A stretch of 64,000 nucleotides of DNA from Actinomycetota bacterium (GTDB lineage: Bacteria; Actinomycetota; Thermoleophilia; Gaiellales; Gaiellaceae), in NCBI GenBank assembly GCA_003139545.1, contig PLJC01000018.1, positions 208,828 to 272,827 of the forward strand. Reading direction: 5' to 3'. Shown here piece after piece: positions 36,222 through 44,069 of the stretch. The notes under the pieces are model-generated. The model saw only the letters and a program-made list of their open reading frames with translations. It searched no databases and had not been told where the DNA came from. Made by a program: the position numbers and the translations under genes. Each line of letters begins with the position of its first letter. Position 1 is the stretch's first letter.

Positions 36222-38020
36222 CCGGCGTGCCGGCGATGCATCGGCGACGGTAGGTGTTGCACCACGTTGAACGCGGAGTTGACGAGCGCGAGGTGCGTGA
36301 ACGCCTGCGGGAAGTTCCCGAGCAGGCGCTTCGAACGCGGGTCGTATTCCTCCGCCAGCAGCCCGACGTCGTTGGCAAGATGGACGAGGCGGTCGAAGAG
36401 CGCCACCGCGTCCTCGCTGCGACCGAGCAGCTCGAGGCAGTCGACGAGCCAGAACGAGCACGGCAGGAAGACGCCCTCGCCCGGAGGGAGCCCGTCGACA
36501 TCGCTCTCCTGCGTGCGATAGCGGAGCACCAAGCCGTCGACGACGAGGTTCTTCTCGATCGCGGCGACCGTGCCGCGAACCTTCGGGTCCGACGCCGGCA
36601 GAAATCCGACGAGCGGGATGAGGAGAAGGCTCGCGTCCAGCTCCTTCGACCCATACGACTGGACGAACGATCCGAGCTCCTCGTCGAATCCCTTCGCGCA
36701 CACGTCGGCGTGGATCTCGTCGCGTAGCGCGCGCCAGTGCTCGACAGGCCCGTCGACCGCGTGCTCCTCGACCGACCGTACGGCGCGGTCGAACGCGACC
36801 CAGGCCATCACCTTCGAGTGAACGAAGTGCCGCCGTTCGCCGCGGATCTCCCAGATGCCCTCATCCGGCTCGCGCCAGATCTCCTCGAGGTGGTTCATCA
36901 ACACCTTCTGCAGGTCCCATGGGTTCTTCTGGAACTCGAGCCCGTGAACACGGGCCTGGTAGAGCGCATCCACGACCTCGCCGAACACATCGATCTGCAA
37001 CTGCTCGCTCGCGGCATTGCCGATACGAACAGGCGCTGACCCTTCGTAGCCGGCGAGCCACGGCAGCTCCAGCTCCGTGAGGCGCCGCTCACCGGCGACG
37101 CCGTACATCACCTGGATGTCGGCGGGATCGCCGGCAACAGCGCGCACGAGCCACGTGCGCCACGCGCGCGCCTCCTCCTGGTAATCGGCGTGGAGGAACG
37201 CGAGCAGCGTCAGTGTCGCGTCGCGCAGCCAGCAATAGCGATAGTCCCAGTTGCGCACGCCGCCGATCCACTCCGGCAGCGACGTCGTCGGTGCTGCGAC
37301 GATCCCGCCTGTCGGCTCGTAGGTGAGCGCCTTGAGCACGATGAGGGAGCGGAGGATCACGGCGCGCCACTCGTCGGGGATGTCCGCCTCGCACGCGCCG
37401 ACCCACTTGCGCCAGAACTCGTCCGTCTCTATGAGCGCCTGCTCCGGGTCGGTCGCCGGCGGAAGGTCGCCGTGCGAGGGGAACCATGTGAGGACGAACG
37501 GCACGCGCTCGCCCGCTTCGACTGTGAACGTCGAGATCGTCCGCAGGTTCTCGCCCCGCGTGCGCGCGTCGGTGCGGAAGCAGAGGCCGTCGGGGCCGGC
37601 GACCGCGACACGGGCGTGATCGATGCGTCGCATCCACGGGACGATGTGCCCGTAGTCGAAGCGGATGACGAGCTCGGACCGCATCTCGACCTTGCCGCGG
37701 ATGCCCTCCACGATGCGAACGACATCCGGCGCCTCGTCGCGCGGCGGCATGAAGTCGTAGACACGCACGGCGCCGTCGTCGTTCTCCCAGGTCGTCTCGA
37801 GGATGAGCGTGTCACCGCGGTATTGACGCGAGGTCGTGCCGCCGCTCGTCGGCGCGAGCAGCCAGCGGCCGTTGTCAGTGTCACCGAGCAGGGCGGCGAA
37901 ACAGGCGCCGGAGTCGAAGCGTGGGAAACACAGCCAGTCGATCGAGCCGCCCCGTTCGACGAGCGCCGCCGTCTCGAGGTCACCGATCATGGCGTAGTCC
38001 TCTATACGAGCCATCGCCAT
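36218..38020 (-). CDS. Glycoside hydrolase family 15 (glucoamylase/trehalase-like)
   Basis: 600 residues with an N-terminal beta-sandwich (MIGDLETAALVERGGSIDWL, FPRFDSGACFAALLG) and a C-terminal alpha/alpha toroid with GVRNWDYRYCWLRDATLTLL, the catalytic Glu region EPDEGIWEIRGERRHFVHSK, and the second acid region GEGVFLPCSFWLVDCL. Similar mycobacterial proteins hydrolyse trehalose, others act on alpha-glucans; substrate cannot be fixed. ATG 38020 is chosen, with ATG 38014 as alternative. Upstream in the same operon are a 98-residue protein and a glycosyltransferase, so the cluster may handle storage or compatible-solute glucosides. Confidence 0.92.
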   Translation of the reverse strand: MAMARIEDYAMIGDLETAALVERGGSIDWLCFPRFDSGACFAALLGDTDNGRWLLAPTSGGTTSRQYRGDTLILETTWENDDGAVRVYDFMPPRDEAPDVVRIVEGIRGKVEMRSELVIRFDYGHIVPWMRRIDHARVAVAGPDGLCFRTDARTRGENLRTISTFTVEAGERVPFVLTWFPSHGDLPPATDPEQALIETDEFWRKWVGACEADIPDEWRAVILRSLIVLKALTYEPTGGIVAAPTTSLPEWIGGVRNWDYRYCWLRDATLTLLAFLHADYQEEARAWRTWLVRAVAGDPADIQVMYGVAGERRLTELELPWLAGYEGSAPVRIGNAASEQLQIDVFGEVVDALYQARVHGLEFQKNPWDLQKVLMNHLEEIWREPDEGIWEIRGERRHFVHSKVMAWVAFDRAVRSVEEHAVDGPVEHWRALRDEIHADVCAKGFDEELGSFVQSYGSKELDASLLLIPLVGFLPASDPKVRGTVAAIEKNLVVDGLVLRYRTQESDVDGLPPGEGVFLPCSFWLVDCLELLGRSEDAVALFDRLVHLANDVGLLAEEYDPRSKRLLGNFPQAFTHLALVNSAFNVVQHLPSPMHRRHAG

Positions 38021-38298
38021 CGCTTCTTCGCAGCGCGCTCGAACACGGATTCATACTCCTCGACTGCTTCGCCCTCGAGCGTGCGCGCAAAGCGGTCGCG
38101 CATGTCGGCGAGCGCATCCTTTACGGCGTCGACGATATCCATGTAATCCCCGTACGCCTCCTCGGCCTCTTCACGGTCGGCATGGTCGTACTTGCCTTTC
38201 ATCTCCCGCGCTTCGGCGAGCAGTCCGTCCGCCTCGTCGGTCGCGAACACGTCGAGCTGCCGCGTGACGACCTCCGAGAAGCGTCGGCGGAACATCAT
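38002..38298 (-). CDS. 98-residue acidic helical protein, unknown function
   Basis: Starts MMFRRRFSEVVTRQLDVFAT; nearly all residues fall in charged amphipathic helix (LLAEAREMKGKYDHADREEA, YGDYMDIVDAVKDALADMRD), so a coiled or helical-bundle protein is likely. It ends KKRWRWLV. Its ATG overlaps the glycosyltransferase stop (ATGA) and its own 3' end overlaps GH15 by 19 nt. No family recognised. Genomic coupling suggests a structural or regulatory partner of these enzymes. Confidence 0.7.
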   Translation of the reverse strand: MMFRRRFSEVVTRQLDVFATDEADGLLAEAREMKGKYDHADREEAEEAYGDYMDIVDAVKDALADMRDRFARTLEGEAVEEYESVFERAAKKRWRWLV

Positions 38299-39341
38299 GC
38301 GATCTCCTCGTACAGCGCGAGATGTGCACGGGCGGCAGCATCCCAGGTGAGCTCGTCACGCGCGCGCATTGCTCCGGCCCGCGCCTCGGCGAGCGCGCCG
38401 GCGTCCGTCAGCAGCTCGTGCACCGCGGCCGCGAGCGCCTCGACGTCGCCCGCCTCGACGACGCGGCCGGCTCCGAAGCGCCGCACGGGCTCGGCGATGC
38501 CGCCGACGTCGTACGCGATGGCAGGCACACCGGCGCCGAGCGCTCGCAGCAGCGCGCCGCTCTGGTCGAGCTCCGGGCGGTAGGGGAAGACGGCCACCGT
38601 CGCTTCGCCGAGCGCGCGGTCGACCTCCGCCTGGGGCAGGTAGCCGAGGCGCCACTCGACCTCGAGGCCGGTCGCAGCGGCGCGATAGCCGTCGACGGGC
38701 TCGAGCGGGTCGCCGGCGACGAGGAGCCGCGCGTCGCCCGCGCGGCGCACGGCGTCGATTGCATCGCCGAGCCCCTTGTACGGTCGGATGACGCCGAAGC
38801 ACAGAACCGTGCGTCCGTCGTCCTGCCGCGCCGGATCGCTTCGGAATACCGGATGCGGAATGACGCGTGCGTCGACGTCGAGCTCGGCGAGCGCCTCGCG
38901 GCCGCGCTCGCTGTGGACGACGACACGGTCGAAGCGGGCGAGGAGGTCACGCCAGAGGTTCTCCTTCTTCGCCGTTCGTCGCGGCAGGAGGTCGTGTGCG
39001 GTGAAGACCGACGGCACGCGCGGCTGCAGGAGCCGCGCGTCGAGCTCTGGCACGAGCCACTGCACGTGCACGACGTCCGCCCGGCGGCGATTCAGGGCGG
39101 CGACGCCGAAGGGATGCTCGACGATCTTCAGGGGCAGCCGCAACCGGGAGCGGCCGAACAGCCGCGAGGAGAGCGGGTAGTACGGCTCGCTGCGTGTGTA
39201 CCCGACGGCGGCCGGAACGTCGCCGAAGCGGAAGCGCGATGTGAGGAGCTCGACGTCGGCGCCGGCACGCGCGAGCGCGGACGCGAGCTCGTGGTCGTAC
39301 GCCGGCGTGAACGCGGGAGGGTCGGCGAGGACGATTCGCAC
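38295..39341 (-). CDS. GT4-like glycosyltransferase
   Basis: 348 residues, GT-B fold of group 1: VHVQWLVPELDARLL, VFTAHDLLPRR, VIPHPVF, then the C-terminal domain with CFGVIRPYKGLGDAID, and the donor-binding Glu region YRPELDQSGALLRALGAGVP. The GTG at 39341 gives RIVLADPPAFTPAYDHELAS, a good N-terminus. It is the first gene of the minus-strand operon with the 98-aa and GH15 genes. Donor and acceptor sugars unknown. Confidence 0.86.
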   Translation of the reverse strand: MRIVLADPPAFTPAYDHELASALARAGADVELLTSRFRFGDVPAAVGYTRSEPYYPLSSRLFGRSRLRLPLKIVEHPFGVAALNRRRADVVHVQWLVPELDARLLQPRVPSVFTAHDLLPRRTAKKENLWRDLLARFDRVVVHSERGREALAELDVDARVIPHPVFRSDPARQDDGRTVLCFGVIRPYKGLGDAIDAVRRAGDARLLVAGDPLEPVDGYRAAATGLEVEWRLGYLPQAEVDRALGEATVAVFPYRPELDQSGALLRALGAGVPAIAYDVGGIAEPVRRFGAGRVVEAGDVEALAAAVHELLTDAGALAEARAGAMRARDELTWDAAARAHLALYEEIA

Positions 39342-39346
39342 CGTCG

Positions 39347-39353
39347 TAGGCTA
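39347..39353. promoter_or_regulatory. Symmetric shared -10 element between glycosyltransferase and EEP genes
   Basis: TAGGCTA lies exactly in the middle of the 17-bp gap: TAGGCT is 6 nt before GTG 39359 on plus, and TAGCCT is 6 nt before GTG 39341 on minus. Confidence 0.55.
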
Positions 39354-39358
39354 CGCGC

Positions 39359-40027
39359 GTGCCGCTGCTCGTCCGTACGTGGAATCTCTTCCACGGCAAT
39401 GCCGTCCCTCCGGAGCGGCGCGCGTACCTCCGTCAGATGATCGAGCTGGTGACGGCCGACGACCCGGACGTCGTCTGTCTCCAGGAGGTGCCCGTATGGG
39501 CGCTGCGTCGCCTGGAGTCGTGGAGCGGCATGCACGCGATCGGGGCGGTGGGCGCGCAACCGCTGGTCCACAGCGCCGATCTCGGCCGCTGGGTCACAGA
39601 GCTCCACCACGGCATCCTCCGCTCCGCGGTCACCGGGGAGGCGCTCGCGACGCTCGTGGCGCGCCGGCACGCGGTCGCCGAAGAGCGCCGCGACCCGGTT
39701 GGCCCGAACCGCGTCCTCCTCGGCGTGCAGCTCGATGGCGGCCCGTTCGTCGGGAACTTCCACGTCACCGGTGGCGCCGTGGCCGAGGAGCAGTTCCGGC
39801 GGGTCCTCGATCTCGCACGGGGAGAAAGGGTCGTCCTCGCGGGCGACATGAACCTGCGGCCGCCGTATCGGGCTGAGGGCTACTCCGAGCCGCTCGCGAA
39901 CAGCATCGACCAGATTCTCGTTCGCGGGCTGCCGGCGACTGCGCCGGTCGCGTGGCCGACGGAGAGGCGCCAGGTCGACGGGCGCCTGCTCTCCGACCAC
40001 GCGCCCGTGGAGGCGACGGTCGGGTGA
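39359..40027 (+). CDS. Endonuclease/exonuclease/phosphatase (EEP) superfamily protein
   Basis: 222 residues with the four EEP blocks: RTWNLFHGNAVPPERR (Asn metal ligand), DPDVVCLQEVPVWAL (catalytic Glu), VVLAGDMNLRPPY (Asp/Asn pair) and LLSDHAPVEATV (Asp/His). It could act on DNA, on a phospholipid or on an inositol phosphate; no specificity motif seen. The stop overlaps the GTG of the aminotransferase gene. Confidence 0.86.
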   Translation: MPLLVRTWNLFHGNAVPPERRAYLRQMIELVTADDPDVVCLQEVPVWALRRLESWSGMHAIGAVGAQPLVHSADLGRWVTELHHGILRSAVTGEALATLVARRHAVAEERRDPVGPNRVLLGVQLDGGPFVGNFHVTGGAVAEEQFRRVLDLARGERVVLAGDMNLRPPYRAEGYSEPLANSIDQILVRGLPATAPVAWPTERRQVDGRLLSDHAPVEATVG

Positions 40028-41094
40028 CGTTCGAGGAGGCACGCGCCCAGTTTCCGGTGCTCGAGCGCTACGCGTATCTGAACGCGGGCACGAACGGCCC
40101 GCTCGCCGCGGCCACGTCGGCCGCGATGGTCGAGGAGCTCGAACGCGAGTCCCGGGACGGACGGAGTGGCTCGCGCTGGATAGAGCGCATCCTCTCGCTG
40201 CGTGACGAGGTGCGGCGCGGGCTCGCCGCCGTCATCGGCGTCGACGCGGCGCATGTCGCTCTCACGGAGTCGACGAGCAGGAGCTGCGCGATCGTGGTCT
40301 CCGGTCTCGACCTGACCGGCGACGACGAGATCGTCACGACCGACCAGGAGCACTTCGGCCTGATCGGCTCGGCGTACGCGTCGGGTGCGCGCGTCGTCGT
40401 CACCGACGCCGACGAGGACGCCATCCTCGCAGCGATCACGCCGAGGACGCGCCTGATCGCGACGTCGCACATCCTGTGGACGACAGGCAGGCGACTCGAC
40501 CTCGCGCGCGTCCGGGAACGGAGCGGTGTTCCCGTGCTCGTGGACGGCGCCCAGTCGGCTGGTGCGGTCGAGGTCGCCGCGGGCGGATTCGACTTCTACA
40601 CCGTGTCGCCGCAGAAGTGGCTCTGCGGGCCGGAGCAGACGGGTGGTCTGTACGTGCGCGATCCCGAGCGGCTGCGCCTGGCGACGCCGGGCCATTTCGC
40701 CGCCGCCTCGTACGAGCCGTCGGGCGCGTTCGAGCCGAAGCCGGGAGCGGCGCGGTTCGACTCCGGCTTCACGGCAGGCCCGACGCTTGCCGGACTCGTC
40801 GCCGCGCTCGGGACGCATCCCGATTGGCGATACGAGCGTGCGGCCGCCACGGCGGCGCGCTGTCACGAGCTTCTGTCCGAGCTCGTCGAGGTGGTGACGC
40901 CACCGGGGCATTCCACACTCGTCGCGTTCCGGCCGAGCGGCGACCCGACCGAGCTCGTCGCGGCGCTCGACCGGCAGGACGTGATCGTGCGCGAGCTGCC
41001 GGGACGCAATCTCGTGCGCGCCGCCGTCGGCTGGTGGACGAATGAAGACGACCTGCAGCGACTGGCGGCGGGCTTAGAGACTCTCACACAATGA
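40024..41094 (+). CDS. Class V aminotransferase / cysteine-desulfurase-like PLP enzyme
   Basis: 356 residues of fold type I. The PLP Lys is in FYTVSPQKWLCGPEQTGGLY, the cofactor-binding Asp/Gln region is VPVLVDGAQSAGAVEVAAGG, and the N-terminus FPVLERYAYLNAGTNGPLAA is typical of class V transferases. No Cys loop characteristic of IscS/SufS is visible, so isopenicillin-N-epimerase-like or general aminotransferase activity is more likely. The GTG start overlaps the EEP stop. The last codons (LETLTQ) are contributed by the left arm of the inverted repeat described at 41072. Confidence 0.86.
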   Translation: MTFEEARAQFPVLERYAYLNAGTNGPLAAATSAAMVEELERESRDGRSGSRWIERILSLRDEVRRGLAAVIGVDAAHVALTESTSRSCAIVVSGLDLTGDDEIVTTDQEHFGLIGSAYASGARVVVTDADEDAILAAITPRTRLIATSHILWTTGRRLDLARVRERSGVPVLVDGAQSAGAVEVAAGGFDFYTVSPQKWLCGPEQTGGLYVRDPERLRLATPGHFAAASYEPSGAFEPKPGAARFDSGFTAGPTLAGLVAALGTHPDWRYERAAATAARCHELLSELVEVVTPPGHSTLVAFRPSGDPTELVAALDRQDVIVRELPGRNLVRAAVGWWTNEDDLQRLAAGLETLTQ

Positions 41095-41242
41095 AGATTG
41101 TGTCGCCCGGCCACACTCGGCGGCGCGCTGCCGCGTCCTCAGTCGGCCCGATAGTGCAACTATCGGGCCTCCCTGCGTCCTTGCATCGCACTCGCCGATT
41201 GCGCCCGGATCGACGAACGTCATTATGTGAGAGCCTCTTAGC
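41072..41242. repeat. Structured 171-bp inverted-repeat element between two convergent genes
   Basis: The outer 24 bases pair imperfectly (20/24) with the reverse complement of the right 24 bases (arms around CTCTCACA). Inside are a 7-bp hairpin ACACAAT-GAAG-ATTGTGT (41086-41103), and a perfect 11-bp hairpin GGCCCGATAGT-GCA-ACTATCGGGCC (41145-41169). The left arm overlaps the aminotransferase stop and the right arm overlaps the HD-protein stop. No flanking direct repeat is evident. Confidence 0.7.
41145..41169. terminator. Perfect 11-bp hairpin, candidate bidirectional terminator
   Basis: Stem GGCCCGATAGT / ACTATCGGGCC with a 3-nt loop between the converging aminotransferase and HD genes. 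No T-run follows on either strand, so it is a candidate for actinobacterial L-shaped terminators or for an RNA structure. Confidence 0.55.
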
Positions 41243-41801
41243 CGGGTAGCCCGAGCTCGGCGGCGATCGGCTGCAACGCCTCGACGACGGTGCGGATGTG
41301 GTCGTCGAGGTCGACGCCGAGCTCCTCGGCGCCCTTGTAGACGTCCTCGCGGTGCACGCCGGCGGCGAACGACGGCTGCTTCAACTTCTTGCGCACCGAC
41401 TTCGGCTCCAGGCCTTCGAGGCCGGTCGGCCGTACGAGCGCGCACGCGTGCACGAAGCCGGACAGCTCGTCGCAGGCGAAGAGTGCCTTCTTGAGCGGCG
41501 TGTCGCGGGGAAGGCCGAGATGCTCGGCGTGCGAGAGAACGGTGTCGATGACCTCGTCGGGATAGCCCTCCTCGCGAAGGATCGGCGCGCCGTCCTGCGG
41601 GTGCTTATCCAGCGTCGGGTGCATCTCGTAATCGAAGTCGTGCAGGAGCGCGGAGACGCGCCAGAGCTCCTCGTCGCCACCGAGCTTGCGGGCGTACGCG
41701 GCCGTCGAGGCCTCGACGGCGAGCGCGTGCCGCAGCAGCGACTCGCTCTTCGTGTACCGCGTCAGCGTCTCCCAGGCCTGTTGGCGAGTCGGTTCGGACA
41801 C
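41238..41801 (-). CDS. HD-domain phosphohydrolase-like protein
   Basis: 187 residues with the metal-binding pattern of HD hydrolases: His in LLRHALAVEA, the HD pair in VSALLHDFDYEMHP, His in DTVLSHAEHLGLP and Asp in FACDELSGFVHACAL. It matches small HD proteins often annotated as HDIG hydrolases; the substrate (nucleotide or phosphate ester) is unknown. GTG start is supported by TAATGT 6 nt upstream. The stop lies within the inverted-repeat element. Confidence 0.86.
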   Translation of the reverse strand: MSEPTRQQAWETLTRYTKSESLLRHALAVEASTAAYARKLGGDEELWRVSALLHDFDYEMHPTLDKHPQDGAPILREEGYPDEVIDTVLSHAEHLGLPRDTPLKKALFACDELSGFVHACALVRPTGLEGLEPKSVRKKLKQPSFAAGVHREDVYKGAEELGVDLDDHIRTVVEALQPIAAELGLPG

Positions 41802-41806
41802 GTCGC

Positions 41807-41813
41807 TACATTA
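41807..41813. promoter_or_regulatory. Shared bidirectional -10 element between HD gene and murA
   Basis: TACATTA gives TACATT for murA (8 nt before ATG 41821) and TAATGT for the HD gene (6 nt before GTG 41801) on the minus strand; the entire gap is 19 bp. Confidence 0.5.
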
Positions 41814-41820
41814 CCGCCCA

Positions 41821-43122
41821 ATGGCCGTCGTACCTGCTGTCGCCGACGCCTTCGCGATCGAAGGCGCGCGCCCGCTGAGCGGGTCGATTCGCGTTGCCGG
41901 GAACAAGAACGGTGCGCTTCCGATCCTCGCCGCCACGTTGCTCACCGGAGAGCCGGTGGCGCTGACGAACGTCCCGCGCATCCGTGATGTGGACACGATG
42001 ATCGAGCTTCTCTGCGACCTCGGCGCCGACGCCGCGTGGACGGGGCCGAACGAGGTGCGCGTCGACACGGCGAACGTCGCCAAGTCCAACCCGGACCCGC
42101 ATCTGTGCGCGCGTATGCGCGCATCGTTCCTGCTCGCCGGCCCGCTGCTCGCGCGCTTCGGCCGCGCGACGATGCCGCCGCCCGGGGGCGACGTCATCGG
42201 CCGCCGCCGGCTCGACCCCCACATGCACGCGTTCGCGGAGCTCGGCGCGGACGTCGACATCGACCGCCAGTACGAGATGCGCACCGACGGGCTCCGCGGC
42301 GCGCACGTGTTCCTCGACGAGGCAAGCGTGATGGCGACGGAGAACACCGTCATGGCGGCGGTACTGACGCAGGGCGAGACCGTGCTCGGCAACGCCGCGT
42401 GCGAGCCGCACGTACAGGACCTGTGCCGCTTCCTCGTGTCGCTGGGCGCGCGCATCGAGGGCATCGAGTCGAACGTGCTTCGCATTCACGGCGTCGATAT
42501 CCTCACCGGAGGCTCGTGGGCGATCGGCCCGGACCACATCGAGGTCGGCAGCTTCATCGGCATGGCCGCCATCAGCGGCGGCGACGTCACCGTCGAGGGC
42601 GCAGATCCCAAGGATCTCGTCTCGATCAAGCCGGCGTTCGAGCGCCTCGGCGTCCGCATGGAGATCGGGGAGGACAGCGTGCACGTGCCGTCGCGGCAGC
42701 AGCTCGTCATCCGCGACGACCTCGGCGGGATGATCCCGAAGATCGAGGACGGCCCTTGGCCGGCGTTCCCGTCCGACCTCACCTCCATCGCGATCACCGT
42801 CGCGACGCAGGCGTTCGGGACGGTGCTCATGTTCGAGAAGATGTTCGAGAACCGCCTGTTCTTCACGGACAAGCTCGTGTCGATGGGAGCACGGATCATC
42901 CTGTGCGATCCGCACCGCGCCGTGGTCACCGGCCCGACTCCGCTCGTCGGCCAGCGCATGGAGAGCCCCGACATCCGCGCCGGCATGGCGATGCTGCTCG
43001 CAGCACTGTGCGCCGAGGGACGCTCGACGATCGGTGCGATCCATCAGATCGACAAGGGCTACGAGCGGATCGACGAGCGCCTTCGCGCGCTCGGCGCGTC
43101 GATCGAGCGCGTCGACGCTTAG
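41821..43122 (+). CDS. murA: UDP-N-acetylglucosamine 1-carboxyvinyltransferase with Cys-to-Asp active site
   Basis: First committed step of peptidoglycan synthesis: transfer of enolpyruvate from PEP to UDP-GlcNAc. The 433-residue protein has the Lys of RVAGNKNGALPILAATLL, the general-base region WPAFPSDLTSI and the PEP-contact Arg of ESPDIRAGMAMLL. The active-site loop reads MPPPGGDVIGRRRLDPHMHA: the position that is Cys in E. coli MurA (PGGC-AIG) is Asp, the substitution known to make MurA insensitive to fosfomycin in M. tuberculosis and Chlamydia. ATG start after TACATT. Confidence 0.95.
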   Translation: MAVVPAVADAFAIEGARPLSGSIRVAGNKNGALPILAATLLTGEPVALTNVPRIRDVDTMIELLCDLGADAAWTGPNEVRVDTANVAKSNPDPHLCARMRASFLLAGPLLARFGRATMPPPGGDVIGRRRLDPHMHAFAELGADVDIDRQYEMRTDGLRGAHVFLDEASVMATENTVMAAVLTQGETVLGNAACEPHVQDLCRFLVSLGARIEGIESNVLRIHGVDILTGGSWAIGPDHIEVGSFIGMAAISGGDVTVEGADPKDLVSIKPAFERLGVRMEIGEDSVHVPSRQQLVIRDDLGGMIPKIEDGPWPAFPSDLTSIAITVATQAFGTVLMFEKMFENRLFFTDKLVSMGARIILCDPHRAVVTGPTPLVGQRMESPDIRAGMAMLLAALCAEGRSTIGAIHQIDKGYERIDERLRALGASIERVDA

Positions 43123-43134
43123 TGTCCTAGGTAG

Positions 43135-43140
43135 TACGCT
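43135..43140 (+). promoter_or_regulatory. -10 element (TACGCT) of the HisB-like gene
   Basis: TACGCT 6 nt before ATG 43147 in the 24-bp gap after murA. No ribosome binding site. Confidence 0.5.
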
Positions 43141-43146
43141 CGGCGC

Positions 43147-43677
43147 ATGAACGCACGTGAGCCTGCGGCCGGGCGCAGCGGTGTCCGCGTCGACCCGCGC
43201 GGGGAGGGATCGGCCAACGTCGACACCGGCCTGCCCGTGCTCGACAGCTTGCTGGAACGGCTCGCCGAGTACGCATCGTTCGATCTCTCGCTCGAGGTCG
43301 AGCCGGGAGCCGCCGAGGCGGAGGTCGCGGAGGCCGGCAGCGCGCTCGGCCGTGCGCTCGCCGGGCCGCTGCGCGCCGAGAACGCACGTGGGTACGGCTC
43401 CGCCGTGATGACGTCCGCCGAGGCGCTCGCGACGGTCGTGCTGGAGGTCACCGATGCTCCGCTGCTCGTCTCGAACGTCGACCTCACCCAGGCGCGGATC
43501 GGCGGCCTCGGCACGGATGTCGCACGCCGCTTCCTCGAGCGCTTCGCCGAGGGAGCCGGCGTGACACTGCACGTCCGCCTGCTGAACGGGACCGACACGC
43601 AGCACGTGCTCGACGCGATCTTCAAGGCGCTCGGGGTCGCCCTCGCCGCCGCATGCACCGAAAGGAGCCGAGCGTGA
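43147..43677 (+). CDS. Degenerate imidazoleglycerol-phosphate dehydratase (HisB)-fold protein without metal ligands
   Basis: 176 residues whose layout follows HisB: VDTGLPVLDSLLERLAEYAS (HisB TGI-FDHML), AEVAEAGSALGRALAG (HisB HHTxED-xxxLGxAL), RGYGSAVMTSAEALATVVLE (PMDEAL), and GTDTQHVLDAIFKALGVALA (GxNxHHIxEAxFKAxAxAL). The Mn-binding His of FDHML becomes Ser, both His and Glu of HHTxED are replaced, and one His of the second HH pair is Gln. Catalysis as in histidine synthesis is therefore unlikely. Position between murA and ridA, with the stop overlapping the ridA start, suggests a non-catalytic role. Confidence 0.78.
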   Translation: MNAREPAAGRSGVRVDPRGEGSANVDTGLPVLDSLLERLAEYASFDLSLEVEPGAAEAEVAEAGSALGRALAGPLRAENARGYGSAVMTSAEALATVVLEVTDAPLLVSNVDLTQARIGGLGTDVARRFLERFAEGAGVTLHVRLLNGTDTQHVLDAIFKALGVALAAACTERSRA

Positions 43678-44063
43678 GTGACAAGACCGTCGTTCGTACC
43701 GAGGCGGCGCCCGCGCCGTTCCAGGGCGCGCCGTACTCCCAGGCCATCCGCTCGGGCGGGTTCGTGTTCGTTTCCGGCCAGCTCGCGCTGAAGCCCGGCG
43801 CGAAGGAGCTGAGCGGCGGCTCGATCGAGGAGCAGACCGAGCAGGTGATCGCGAACCTGCGTGCGATCCTCGAAGCAGCGGGCAGCGGTCTCGACAAGCT
43901 CGTGAAGACGACCGTGTTCCTGCAGAACCTCGACGACTTCCAGGGAATGAACAGCGTGTATGCAAAGCACGTCGGCGACGTGCCGCCCGCGCGCTCGACC
44001 GTCGAGGTGGCGAAGCTCCCGTCGGGTGCGCTCGTCGAGATCGAAGCGATCGCGGCGGTCTAG
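43674..44063 (+). CDS. ridA: RidA-family 2-iminobutanoate/2-iminopropanoate deaminase
   Basis: Hydrolyses reactive enamine/imine intermediates made by PLP enzymes. The 129-residue protein contains APFQGAPYSQAIRSGGFVFV, GQLALKPG, EEQTEQVIANLRAILEAAGS and the substrate-carboxylate Arg in GDVPPARSTVEVAKLPSGAL followed by VEIEAIA. The GTG at 43674 overlaps the HisB-like stop and is preceded by AAAGGAG; an in-frame ATG at 43653 is less likely. Confidence 0.93.
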   Translation: MSDKTVVRTEAAPAPFQGAPYSQAIRSGGFVFVSGQLALKPGAKELSGGSIEEQTEQVIANLRAILEAAGSGLDKLVKTTVFLQNLDDFQGMNSVYAKHVGDVPPARSTVEVAKLPSGALVEIEAIAAV

Positions 44064-44069
44064 CACCAC

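Noticed and set aside
43147..43677. Functional HisB in histidine biosynthesis
   Set aside because: All visible metal-ligand motifs are altered and no other his genes are nearby.
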